Shown here in pieces: positions 54,266-61,845 of a DNA stretch of 64,000 nt (the stretch's first letter is position 1; each line of letters opens with the position of its first letter). The translations under genes were made by a program, and so were the position numbers. The stretch comes from Clostridium sp. CMCC3677. Its GTDB lineage: Bacteria; Bacillota; Clostridia; Clostridiales; Clostridiaceae. The notes below the pieces were generated by a model. The model was not told the DNA's origin. It was given only the letters and a program-made list of their open reading frames with translations, and searched no databases. Location of the stretch: NCBI RefSeq assembly GCF_023845585.1, contig NZ_JAMQHS010000003.1, positions 62,001-126,000 on the forward strand, read 5' to 3'.

Positions 54266-55316
54266 AATATTCAGTGCTTTAGCATTAACAAGTTTATTGA
54301 CTATAAGTCTTTTTTCTGGATGTTCTGATAAAAATGTAGGACAAAATGGTACAGTTTATTTTTATAATTGTGGTGATTATATTGATGAAGATTTATTAGC
54401 TAAATTTCAAGATGAAACTGGTATTAAAGTTGAATACTCCACTTATGATACAAACGAAATAATGTATCAAAAATTAAAAAGCAGCCCAGGTAGTTACGAT
54501 CTAGTAATACCTTCTGATTATATGATTGAAAAAATGACAAAAGAAGATATGATTGAAGAATTAGATTTTAATAACATACCAAATTATAAGTATATAGATG
54601 ATCGCTATAAAAATTTATCTTATGATCCAAATAACAAATGCTCTGTTCCTTATATGTGGGGTACTATAGGAATAATATATAACCCTGATTTAGTTACAGA
54701 ACCTGTTAATAGTTGGGATATATTATGGAATGAAAAATATAATAATAAACAAATAATAATGTTTGATTCAATGAGAGATACTCTTGCTATTGGATTAAAG
54801 AAACTTGGATATTCTATAAACAGTAGAAATCCTGATGAAATAAATGCTGCTACTGAAGAGTTAGTGAAACAAAAGCAATCAATTTCACCACTTTATTATG
54901 TAGATGAAGTTAAAGATAAAATGATAAGTGAAGAGGCTATTATGGCAACTGTTTGGTCTGGAGATGCTGCTTATATAAGATCAGAGAATCCTAAATTAGA
55001 GTACGTTATTCCTGAAGAAGGAGCTAATAAATGGTTTGATGGTATGGTTGTTCCCAAAAGTGCTCCAAATAAAGAAAATGCTGAAAAATTAATCAACTTT
55101 CTATGCGATCCTGAAAATGCAAAACAAAATGTTGATTACATAGGATATTCAACACCTAATAAAGGTGCTTATGATATGTTAGAAGATCCTGTTAAAGATG
55201 ACAAAGGCATTTATCCATCAAAAGAAGTTCTAGATAAATGTGAAATTTTTACTGATTTAGGTGATTCATTAAAATTATATGATGATGCTTGGATGAAAAT
55301 CAAAACAGCTAAATAA
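54252..55316 (+). CDS. potD: Spermidine/putrescine-binding lipoprotein PotD
   Basis: Extracytoplasmic substrate-binding lipoprotein of about 354 residues. A signal peptide ends in the lipobox LFSGC with Cys24. VYFYNCGDYIDEDLLAKFQDETGI, LVIPSDYMIEKM and VWSGDAAYIRSENP are PotD-type segments lining the polyamine site. The start is TTG 54252, 6 nt behind AAGGGGTG; a GTG at 54243 overlaps the SD. It is the last gene of the regulator-potABCD operon, all overlapping, which implies tight stoichiometric coupling. Confidence 0.94.
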   Translation: MKKFKIFSALALTSLLTISLFSGCSDKNVGQNGTVYFYNCGDYIDEDLLAKFQDETGIKVEYSTYDTNEIMYQKLKSSPGSYDLVIPSDYMIEKMTKEDMIEELDFNNIPNYKYIDDRYKNLSYDPNNKCSVPYMWGTIGIIYNPDLVTEPVNSWDILWNEKYNNKQIIMFDSMRDTLAIGLKKLGYSINSRNPDEINAATEELVKQKQSISPLYYVDEVKDKMISEEAIMATVWSGDAAYIRSENPKLEYVIPEEGANKWFDGMVVPKSAPNKENAEKLINFLCDPENAKQNVDYIGYSTPNKGAYDMLEDPVKDDKGIYPSKEVLDKCEIFTDLGDSLKLYDDAWMKIKTAK

Positions 55317-55320
55317 TAAA

Positions 55321-55356
55321 AAATCCTTAGATAAATTTTACTTTATCTAAGGATTT
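55321..55356 (+). terminator. Terminator behind potD
   Basis: Perfect 15-bp stem AAATCCTTAGATAAA with its complement and a 6-nt loop, 4 bp after the potD stop. Confidence 0.88.
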
Positions 55357-55376
55357 CTTTATTATAAGGCACGTTC

Positions 55377-55410
55377 AAATAAATAACTAGTTAGTATGCT
55401 AGTTTATTTT
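55377..55410 (-). terminator. Terminator behind ndk
   Basis: AAATAAACTAG / CTAGTTATTTATTT arms on the minus strand with an 8-nt loop, abutting the ndk stop codon. The tail is only moderately T-rich. Confidence 0.55.
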
Positions 55411-55829
55411 TATATACCTAAATTAACTTCTGGAAACCACAATTTTAATTCTGATTCTGCACTCTCTGCATTATCTGATGCATGAACACAGTTTTCAGTC
55501 TTGCTTCTAGCATATCTATGTCTTATAGTTCCTTCTTCAGCATCATCAGGACTTGTTGCCCCATTTATTTTTCTAACCTTATTTATTGCATCTTCTCCAG
55601 TTAAAATCATAGCACATAATGGACTTCCAGTTATAAATTCTATTAATTCTTCATAAAAGTTTTTTCCCTTATGTTGTGAATAATGTTGTTCTGCTATCTC
55701 TCTTGTTGCTTTCATCATTTTTATTTCAACGACTTTTAAGCCATTAGCTTCATAGCAACTAATAATATTACCTATTATATTTCTTTTTACTCCATCTGGT
55801 TTGATTAAGACCATAGTTTTTTCACTCAT
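55410..55829 (-). CDS. ndk: Nucleoside-diphosphate kinase
   Basis: A 139-residue enzyme equalising NTP pools by a phospho-histidine mechanism. The active-site His116 lies in ENCVHASDNAESAESEL; KPDGVKRN at the start and TSPDDAEEGTIRHRYA also match. SD AAAGGAGGG precedes the ATG. It is monocistronic. Many clostridia lack ndk, so its presence is mildly informative. Confidence 0.97.
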   Translation of the reverse strand: MSEKTMVLIKPDGVKRNIIGNIISCYEANGLKVVEIKMMKATREIAEQHYSQHKGKNFYEELIEFITGSPLCAMILTGEDAINKVRKINGATSPDDAEEGTIRHRYARSKTENCVHASDNAESAESELKLWFPEVNLGI

Positions 55830-55909
55830 ATTGATACCCTCCTTTTATGCTACATAATTATTATATGCATTATAATAATTATTATATACCTTTTCACAAG
55901 GTTTACATA

Positions 55910-55949
55910 CCTTATGTTATAATATACTATAACATATTATAACATAAGG
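55910..55949. promoter_or_regulatory. Long perfect AT-rich palindrome
   Basis: Perfect 16-bp arms (CCTTATGTTATAATAT and ATATTATAACATAAGG) around 8 bp, including TATAAT on both strands. It lies between ndk and the acylphosphatase remnant, 10 bp upstream of the remnant start. It could be an operator of the lost gene or a cruciform-forming repeat. Confidence 0.55.
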
Positions 55950-55959
55950 GAGTGTGTTT

Positions 55960-56040
55960 ATGAAAAGGTATTCTATAAAAATTTCTGGTAGAGTTCAAGA
56001 GGTGAGTTTAGATATCTTTCTCATTTAATATTTATATAAA
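55960..56040 (+). pseudogene. acyP: Acylphosphatase remnant
   Basis: The ATG has a normal SD-like GGGAG and encodes MKRYSIKISGRVQEV, the typical acylphosphatase start, in which SGRVQGVGFRY is expected. After VQ the frame breaks: a shifted frame continues with EFRYLSHLIFI and stops. About 90 codons of a normal gene would be needed; only some 25 are left. I infer a deletion plus frameshift. The short 22-codon reading frame might still be translated. Confidence 0.65.
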
Positions 56041-56042
56041 AC

Positions 56043-56071
56043 AAAGGAGCTATCTTTCAGATAACTCCTTT
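56043..56071 (-). terminator. Terminator behind the glycine-controlled symporter gene
   Basis: AAAGGAGTTATCT / AGATAGCTCCTTT stem (13 bp, one G-U on the minus strand) with a 3-nt loop, followed by GTTTTATATA. Confidence 0.85.
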
Positions 56072-56087
56072 AAACATTAAAACTATA

Positions 56088-57515
56088 TTAAGCTACTACT
56101 TCTTCAATTGAATCTTTTGCTTTAATTTCTTCAAAGAATTTTTCAGTCTCTTTAATTACAACTTTTCTAAGACCTATTAATGCTATTAAATTAGGGAACG
56201 CCATACAACCATTAACTATATCTGCTATTATAAATATTAGTTCCAATGGTAAGAATGGTCCTATAGCAACTAATATTATATAAACTATTCTATATGGCAT
56301 AATTGATTTAATACCAAATAAATATTGAATACATTTTTCACCATAATAATTCCATCCAAGAATAGTTGTAAATGCAAAGAATATTAATCCTATGTTAACA
56401 ATATATTTTCCTAAAATTGCAATTGGTAATCCTATTTCAAATGCTGCTGATGTAAGACCAGCCCCTTCTATTGTTGCACCAACTTCAAATATCCCAGTAG
56501 ATCCACTTGTTATTACTATTGCAAGACCTGTCATTGTACAAACAATTATTGTATCAAAAAAAGTACCTGTCATTGATATTAATCCTTGTTTAGCTGGTGA
56601 ATTTGTCTTTGCTGCTGCTGCTGCTATTGGTGCACTACCAAGGCCTGATTCATTAGAGAATACACCTCTGGCTATACCATTTCTTATAGCCATTGTAACT
56701 GTAATACCTAAAACGCCACCGCCTATAGCTTGTGTATTAAAAGCACTTTCAAATATTAATCTTATTGCACTAGGAACAGCTGTATAATTAAATGCAAGAA
56801 CTAATAGTGCTCCAATTATATATGCTACAGCCATAAATGGCACAAGAGTTTCTGAAACTTTAGATATTCTCTTTATTCCACCTAAAGTTACTAATGCTAC
56901 TAACGCTGTTACAATTACTGCTGTTACAATTAACGGTATATTGAAATTAGCTGCTGCTGCTGCTATTGAATTTACTTGACCAAAAGTTCCAATTCCAAAA
57001 AATGCAACTCCAACACCAAAGAATGCAAATAATTTTGCAAGCCACTTTAATCCAAGACCATTTTGTATATAATACATTGGTCCTCCACACATTTCTCCAT
57101 TTTCATCTACTTCTCTATATTTTATAGCAAGTAAACCTTCTGCATACTTTGTTGCCATTCCCAAAAATGCTGCTATCCACATCCAAAGCAATGCTCCAGG
57201 TCCTCCAGCTTTTATTGCTGTAGCAACTCCAACTATATTTCCTGTTCCTATAGTAGCTGATAAAGCTGTACATAAAGCTGCGAAACTAGATACATCTCCT
57301 TGTGCATCTTCATCTTTAGCTTCTTCATCTTTTCCAAAAACAAATTTTAAAGCCATAGGTAATTTGAATACTTGAAGTAATTTAAGACGAAAAGTTAGGT
57401 ATAGACCTGTTCCAACTAAAAGAATTAGTAATGGTGGTCCCCAGATAATGCTGTCTATTTTTTCAAAAAAACTTTGAACTCCAGCTGTTGATAATAAGAA
57501 ATTTGATAATAACAT
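56088..57515 (-). CDS. Sodium:alanine/glycine symporter, AgcS family, under glycine riboswitch control
   Basis: A 475-residue polytopic transporter. Motifs are FAALCTALSATIGTGNIVGVA (core ATIGTGN), GGPGALLWMW, ENGEMCGGPMYYIQNGLG, ARGVFSNESGLGSAPIAAAAAK and GWNYYGEKC. It begins with MLLSNFLLSTAGVQSFFEKID, and SD GGGGGA lies 7 nt from the ATG. The leader holds a tandem glycine riboswitch, so glycine is very probably the physiological substrate. In known cases such riboswitches shut off uptake genes when glycine is high. Confidence 0.95.
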   Translation of the reverse strand: MLLSNFLLSTAGVQSFFEKIDSIIWGPPLLILLVGTGLYLTFRLKLLQVFKLPMALKFVFGKDEEAKDEDAQGDVSSFAALCTALSATIGTGNIVGVATAIKAGGPGALLWMWIAAFLGMATKYAEGLLAIKYREVDENGEMCGGPMYYIQNGLGLKWLAKLFAFFGVGVAFFGIGTFGQVNSIAAAAANFNIPLIVTAVIVTALVALVTLGGIKRISKVSETLVPFMAVAYIIGALLVLAFNYTAVPSAIRLIFESAFNTQAIGGGVLGITVTMAIRNGIARGVFSNESGLGSAPIAAAAAKTNSPAKQGLISMTGTFFDTIIVCTMTGLAIVITSGSTGIFEVGATIEGAGLTSAAFEIGLPIAILGKYIVNIGLIFFAFTTILGWNYYGEKCIQYLFGIKSIMPYRIVYIILVAIGPFLPLELIFIIADIVNGCMAFPNLIALIGLRKVVIKETEKFFEEIKAKDSIEEVVA

Positions 57516-57522
57516 AAAAAAA

Positions 57523-57549
57523 TCCCCCTTAATTTTTGATTATGGAGGA
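57523..57549 (-). promoter_or_regulatory. SD and anti-SD of the riboswitch-controlled gene
   Basis: On the minus strand TCCTCC (57544-57549) can pair with the SD GGGGGA (57523-57528), 6 bp with one G-U. No strong terminator lies between the riboswitch and the gene, only a 7-bp hairpin at about 57561-57580. Control by SD masking is therefore inferred. Confidence 0.45.
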
Positions 57550-57584
57550 GAATAAGAATTAACTCAAAATGAGTTTAATAATCC

Positions 57585-57768
57585 TATCCCCTGTCCTTTT
57601 ACCTGAGAGTTTCAGCAAATAAAATTTGCCTTGCTCCTTCGGTGCTCATATAACTATGAGTCTCTCCAGAGGCTCGTCCAGTAGCGGTCCTAATACCTGA
57701 AAGATTTCCCTCTTCGGTGTATTATTATAAATAATAATAACTCTCCCACTACCTTCATCCGAACGTTC
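57585..57768 (-). ncRNA. Tandem glycine riboswitch
   Basis: Two consecutive gcvT-type aptamers on the minus strand. The first carries GGAGAG, ACCGAAGAGG, CTTTCAGGT and AGGACCGCTACTGGACGAGC. The linker CCTCTGGAGAG leads into the second, with CACCGAAGGAGCAAG, AACTCTCAGGT and AAAAGGACAG. These are the canonical glycine-binding motifs. It lies 70 bp upstream of the symporter gene, the usual place in Firmicutes. Confidence 0.95.
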
Positions 57769-57963
57769 TATAAATTTGTTACTTAATTATATATTCATTT
57801 TTAAATTAATGCAAGTATTTTTTAACTTTTTAATATATATAATATACATTTAATATATTTAGTGCTATTTTTTTTATTATTTAATTTTTATTTTATAATA
57901 ATACGAACATTATCATTCTGATTCAAAATAAAGTTTACCATTTCTAATAATTAATTATAAAAT

Positions 57964-58001
57964 AAGATAGGAAAATATCCAATTTCACATTTTCCTATCT
58001 T
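57964..58001 (-). terminator. Terminator behind the GNAT gene
   Basis: Perfect 13-bp stem (AAGATAGGAAAAT with ATTTTCCTATCTT) and 12-nt loop, 15 bp past the GNAT stop. Confidence 0.8.
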
Positions 58002-58016
58002 ACAAAAAATTTTAGT

Positions 58017-58457
58017 TTAATTTTGAATTTTTTTTGACATTATGCACAAAGAATTAGTTTCTTTAAAATCATGTTTTAAATAAAAATTCTTTAAATTATT
58101 ATTTTGAGTTGATAAAAACATAAAATCTACACCCAATTTCTTTACTTTACTTTCAGCACTATTAATTAATTTACTTCCAATGCTTTTTCCTTGAATTCTC
58201 TTTGAAACAAATACTTCTTTTATATTAAATTGTCTTCCTTCAAACCACTCTTCGCAATTTCCAAAAAGTGCTCCAAAAATTTCATTATTTTCAGTATACT
58301 TAACCCCTATAAAATTAGGAGATTCATATATATCATGCAATCTTCTATATGCACTTTCTATAGTCCAATTATCATTCCATGGTTCTTCATTGAATGCTTC
58401 TATAAAAATCTTTGCACATTCTTCTATATCACTCTCATTAATTCTCAATATTTCCAT
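58017..58457 (-). CDS. GNAT family N-acetyltransferase
   Basis: About 146 residues, one GNAT domain. CAKIFIEAFNEEPWNDNW forms the N-terminal helix pair, IKEVFVSKRIQGKSIGSKLIN holds the acetyl-CoA loop (Q-x-x-S/G-I-G), and NNNLKNFYLKHDFKET is the C-terminal motif B. The substrate cannot be predicted. I start at MEILRINE (58455-58457) behind AAGGGG; the frame extends eight codons further without an SD. Confidence 0.85.
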   Translation of the reverse strand: MEILRINESDIEECAKIFIEAFNEEPWNDNWTIESAYRRLHDIYESPNFIGVKYTENNEIFGALFGNCEEWFEGRQFNIKEVFVSKRIQGKSIGSKLINSAESKVKKLGVDFMFLSTQNNNLKNFYLKHDFKETNSLCIMSKKIQN

Positions 58458-58501
58458 ATAAACTTCCCCTTTTTTTCCCAATTATACGAATTAATATATT
58501 T

Positions 58502-58565
58502 AAAATGTTGATATATACAACAAGCAAAATGGCATTGTATATATCAACATTTTGCTAAAACATAT
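58502..58565. repeat. Minimal hairpin copy of the GGCTATGTTTTA element
   Basis: Perfect 19-bp inverted repeat (AAAATGTTGATATATACAA and its complement) with a 14-nt loop, then GCTAAAACATA, the family end, next to the PHP gene stop. This looks like a strongly internally deleted copy. Confidence 0.65.
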
Positions 58566-58572
58566 ATTCGAT

Positions 58573-59310
58573 TTATATTTCTAAATCACTTAACTTTCCT
58601 TTTTTCTTTAGTCTTAATATTAATTCTTCTGGAATACTATTAATTATAAGCTCTTCTGGAAAATCTATTTCTTTCAGTATTTCAATTGCTTCTGTAAATT
58701 CCCCTATTTTAGTACAAAAATGTGCATCACTATTTAAAACTAATTTAGCACCATATTTTTTACATAATAAAGCTACTTCCTTGCAATTTTTTTTACTTCC
58801 AACTCTTGATGTTGTAAAAGAACTATTATTTATTTCAACTAAAACATCATTTTCAAAAGCACATTTTACTACTTTTTCAAAATCTATTGGCACTTGTGGG
58901 TTTCCAATATGACCTATTATATCAATTTTTCCACCTTTTATTGCATTTATAAATGCATTTGTATTTTCTTCCTTACTTCCAACCTTATATACTTCTGGTT
59001 GTGGATGAATACTACCGATAACTATATCTACCTTATCTAGTGTATAGTCATCCATGTCTAAATTCCCTTCATAATCTCTTATATTAGCTTCTACACCATA
59101 AAGCATAGTTACTCCATACATTTCTCTTGGTAGTACTTTATAATTATGAAAATACCAAATATGAGGAGAATTTGGCATTGTTACTCCATGTTCCGTTGTA
59201 CCTAAAACTTTTATTCCTTTTTCTGAAGCTGCTTTAGCATTCTCCATCAAAGTAGAATACGCATGACCACTAACCAATGTATGCGTATGTACATCTAATG
59301 CATATTTCAT
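58573..59310 (-). CDS. PHP-domain phosphatase/phosphoesterase (YcdX-like)
   Basis: About 245 residues. PHP metal motifs are seen in order: DVHTHTLVSGHA, GTTEHGVTMPNSPH, YGVEANI, IVIGSIHPQ, IGHIGNPQVPID and LNSDAHFCTKIG. This matches YcdX, a trinuclear-metal PHP phosphatase. The substrate in clostridia is unknown. I start at MKYALDVHTHT (59308-59310) behind AGAGGG; six upstream codons are possible but lack an SD. Confidence 0.9.
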   Translation of the reverse strand: MKYALDVHTHTLVSGHAYSTLMENAKAASEKGIKVLGTTEHGVTMPNSPHIWYFHNYKVLPREMYGVTMLYGVEANIRDYEGNLDMDDYTLDKVDIVIGSIHPQPEVYKVGSKEENTNAFINAIKGGKIDIIGHIGNPQVPIDFEKVVKCAFENDVLVEINNSSFTTSRVGSKKNCKEVALLCKKYGAKLVLNSDAHFCTKIGEFTEAIEILKEIDFPEELIINSIPEELILRLKKKGKLSDLEI

Positions 59311-59521
59311 CAAAATCCCTCTTTTCATCTATTGTTTTTCTATCCATTTATTATCATACTATCATAATTGAAATATAAATTAAACTTTTTAAACATTTAC
59401 ATGTTAAATATTTTATTTTTATACCAAATTATGTTATGATCTAACTTCTTTAAAGGTATTAATATTTATGATATGATGTAACTAATTAAATTAAAAGTAC
59501 AAGCACTTTAAGGAGGACTTT

Positions 59522-60310
59522 ATGATAAAATTAATCGCAACAGATATGGATGGAACTTTATTAGATGAAAAAGGACATTTACCAGAAAGCTTCACAGAAG
59601 TTTTAGATTTAATAACAGAAAAAGATGTTAAATTAGTTATAGCTAGCGGTAGACCATATGCTACATTACAAACAAACTTTGGCCCAATAGCTAATAAACT
59701 ATCATATATTACTGATAACGGAGCATTAGTATATGATAATAATGAATTAATATTTAAAGATGTTATAGATAGAGATTTAGTACAAGATATAATAAAAACA
59801 GCTAGAAAAATAGAAAATACAACTATAGTATTATGCGGAGCAGAATGTGCTTATTTAGAAAATTGTTCTGAAGAATACTTAAAAGAAATACAAAAATATT
59901 ATGTGAAATATGAAGTTGTTGAAGATATCTCTAAAGTTGAAGATGATATAATCAAAGTTACTGTATGTGATTTAGATCACGCAATTAAAAATTCAAATCC
60001 AGTTATAAATCCATTATTCGGAAATGATTTAAACGTGGTTGTAGCTGGTGAAATCTGGCTTGATATAATGAATAAAACAGTAAACAAAGGTACTGCTTTA
60101 AGAAAAATAATGGAAGCTGATAATATCTCAAAAGAAGAAACAATGGCATTTGGAGATTACTATAATGATATAGAAATGTTAAATGAAGCTGACTTTAGCT
60201 TTGTTATGAAAAATGCTCCAGAAGACATGAAACAACATGCAAAATACATAGCAGAAAGCAATGAAGATTACGGTGTATTAGGAGCTATAATGGAACATGT
60301 GGTTCTATAA
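59522..60310 (+). CDS. HAD superfamily (Cof-type) phosphatase
   Basis: A 262-residue HAD hydrolase of the Cof/IIB group. Motif I is DMDGTLL with nucleophile Asp8; motif II lies in VIASGRP; motif III and IV are Lys in NKGTALRKIM and FGDYYNDIEML. The IIB cap lies at about 85-190. Such enzymes dephosphorylate sugar phosphates or cofactors such as FMN or PLP. SD AAGGAGG precedes the ATG. A fragment of the palindromic repeat (GTGTTAATATATGCATAA, about 60318) lies just behind the stop. Confidence 0.92.
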   Translation: MIKLIATDMDGTLLDEKGHLPESFTEVLDLITEKDVKLVIASGRPYATLQTNFGPIANKLSYITDNGALVYDNNELIFKDVIDRDLVQDIIKTARKIENTTIVLCGAECAYLENCSEEYLKEIQKYYVKYEVVEDISKVEDDIIKVTVCDLDHAIKNSNPVINPLFGNDLNVVVAGEIWLDIMNKTVNKGTALRKIMEADNISKEETMAFGDYYNDIEMLNEADFSFVMKNAPEDMKQHAKYIAESNEDYGVLGAIMEHVVL

Positions 60311-60378
60311 TATCCAAGTGTTAATATATGCATAAATTGAAACTTAAATAATTCCTTGAATAGAAAAGGAATTACATT

Positions 60379-60456
60379 ATGAAAATAGCAATTTTTACAA
60401 CATTTTTAGCTACCGAAGTAGTTCTTTATGCAGTTTCTAAAAATAAATGTAAGTAA
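60379..60456 (+). CDS. Possible 25-residue hydrophobic peptide
   Basis: The frame reads MKIAIFTTFLATEVVLYAVS and ends NKCK, one potential membrane segment with a basic tail. AAAAGGA lies 6-8 nt before the ATG. It sits between two pieces of the dispersed palindromic repeat. Not recognised; it could be a small membrane peptide or chance. Confidence 0.35.
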   Translation: MKIAIFTTFLATEVVLYAVSKNKCK

Positions 60457-60488
60457 TTTTTCTCTGTATATAAAATAAATGGATACCT

Positions 60489-60690
60489 TGTAAAGTATGT
60501 GTTAATATATGTAATAGGCAAATTGGCATTGTAATTGGACTTTGAGAATCCTTAATGAGTATTGTCACATTTACTGCTTGTCTTAATTTTATATTAGGAA
60601 CAAGCTAAAATGGGACAATACTCATTTTAGCATTCCTAAGTTCAATTACTCAGTCCACTTTGCTTATACATACATTAACACTCTACTCTA
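60489..60690. repeat. Copy of the GGCTATGTTTTA element, inverted relative to 37013
   Basis: About 200 bp, most of it near-identical to the reverse complement of the 37013-37228 copy, including ATGAGTATTGTCACATTTAC, AACAAGCTAAAATGGGAC and GCATTCCTAAGTTCAATTAC. The outermost ends are worn (GGATACCTTGTAAAG on the left). The right end runs into the 2-hydroxyacid dehydrogenase gene and provides its stop codon. Confidence 0.8.
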
Positions 60691-61634
60691 TTTTTCATTT
60701 TACCCTTATTATAAACTCTTATGTTTTCTAATAAATCGTTAAATAATCTATTTCTTGCTTCTTCACTTGCCCATGCTATATGAGGGCTTAAAACTAATTT
60801 TTCTTTATTTTTAACACTTAATAATGGATTGTTTTCTGGAATTGGCTCTATTTCAAATACATCTAAGCCTGCACCACCTATTAAGTTTTCATCTATAGCC
60901 TTTGCTAAATCTGCATCCACTACTATTGGACCTCTTCCCATATTAATTAGTATGCTATATTCTTTCATTTTCTTAAATGCTTCATGATTCATTAATCCTT
61001 TTGTATTTTCATTTAGTGGAGCATGTATAGATATTACATCCGCTTTCTCTAATAATTCTTCAAAAGACACCCTGTCATATTCTGAATTTGAGTTCTTTCC
61101 TGAAGTTGAATAGTAAACCACTTTACATCCAAATGCATCTGCAATTTTAGCAACTCTTTTTCCAATAGCTCCAAGTCCAATTATTCCCCATACCTTACCA
61201 TCAATATCTTTATAAACTTCATCTACATTGGTAAAGATATTAGATCTTGAATATTCTTTAGACTTAACATAATTATCAAAATATGAAATCTTATCATATA
61301 AATTAAGTGCCATAGCAAAAGTATGTTGTGCTACTGTATTTGTAGAATATCCAGCTACATTAGTTACTGCTATATTATTTTCTTTAGCATACTTTATATC
61401 TATATTATTAAATCCAGTTGCCATTTCACAGATTAATTCTAAATTTTTAGCATTCTTTAAATTATTTTCATTTAATACAACTTTATTAGTTAATACTATA
61501 TTGGCATTTTCTATTCTTTCTTCCACTTCATTCCTTGAAGTTAAATCATAATATGTTACCTTGCCAAATTCGTTAAGTTTTGAAAAATCTACATTTCCTA
61601 ATGTTTTTCCATCAAGTACTACTATTTGCTTCAT
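60675..61634 (-). CDS. D-2-hydroxyacid dehydrogenase (NAD)
   Basis: A 319-residue dehydrogenase. NAD motif GIIGLGAIGKRVAKIADAFG (about 150-169), the catalytic Arg in NMGRGPIVV, Glu in GLDVFEIEPIP, and His in LSPHIAWAS. This pattern fits hydroxypyruvate/glycerate or lactate-type enzymes; the substrate is not decidable. The last three codons, Val-Glu-Cys, and the TAA stop lie in the palindromic repeat, so the natural C-terminus may have been replaced by the element. SD AGAGGGG precedes the ATG. Confidence 0.9.
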   Translation of the reverse strand: MKQIVVLDGKTLGNVDFSKLNEFGKVTYYDLTSRNEVEERIENANIVLTNKVVLNENNLKNAKNLELICEMATGFNNIDIKYAKENNIAVTNVAGYSTNTVAQHTFAMALNLYDKISYFDNYVKSKEYSRSNIFTNVDEVYKDIDGKVWGIIGLGAIGKRVAKIADAFGCKVVYYSTSGKNSNSEYDRVSFEELLEKADVISIHAPLNENTKGLMNHEAFKKMKEYSILINMGRGPIVVDADLAKAIDENLIGGAGLDVFEIEPIPENNPLLSVKNKEKLVLSPHIAWASEEARNRLFNDLLENIRVYNKGKMKNRVEC

Positions 61635-61784
61635 AAAAATAAGACCCCTCTCTATACTTCAATTAATTTTTATTATATCATAAGCTACATTATTTAAAAC
61701 TATTCTCACTTTAAATTTCCGTATTGTATCATGTATGCCTTAATGTTAAACTTTATCTAAGAATACAAATTTGTAAAACAAATT

Positions 61785-61814
61785 ATCTTTTAAGTTAATA
61801 TTAACTTAAAAGAT
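61785..61814. promoter_or_regulatory. Perfect 30-bp palindrome upstream of the PrmA-like gene
   Basis: ATCTTTTAAGTTAAT followed directly by its complement, without a spacer. It ends 31 bp before the ATG. As RNA it would form a stem with a small loop in the leader; as DNA it could be an operator. Confidence 0.6.
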
Positions 61815-61845
61815 ATCAACAAATTCAAATACAAGGAGATTTTTT

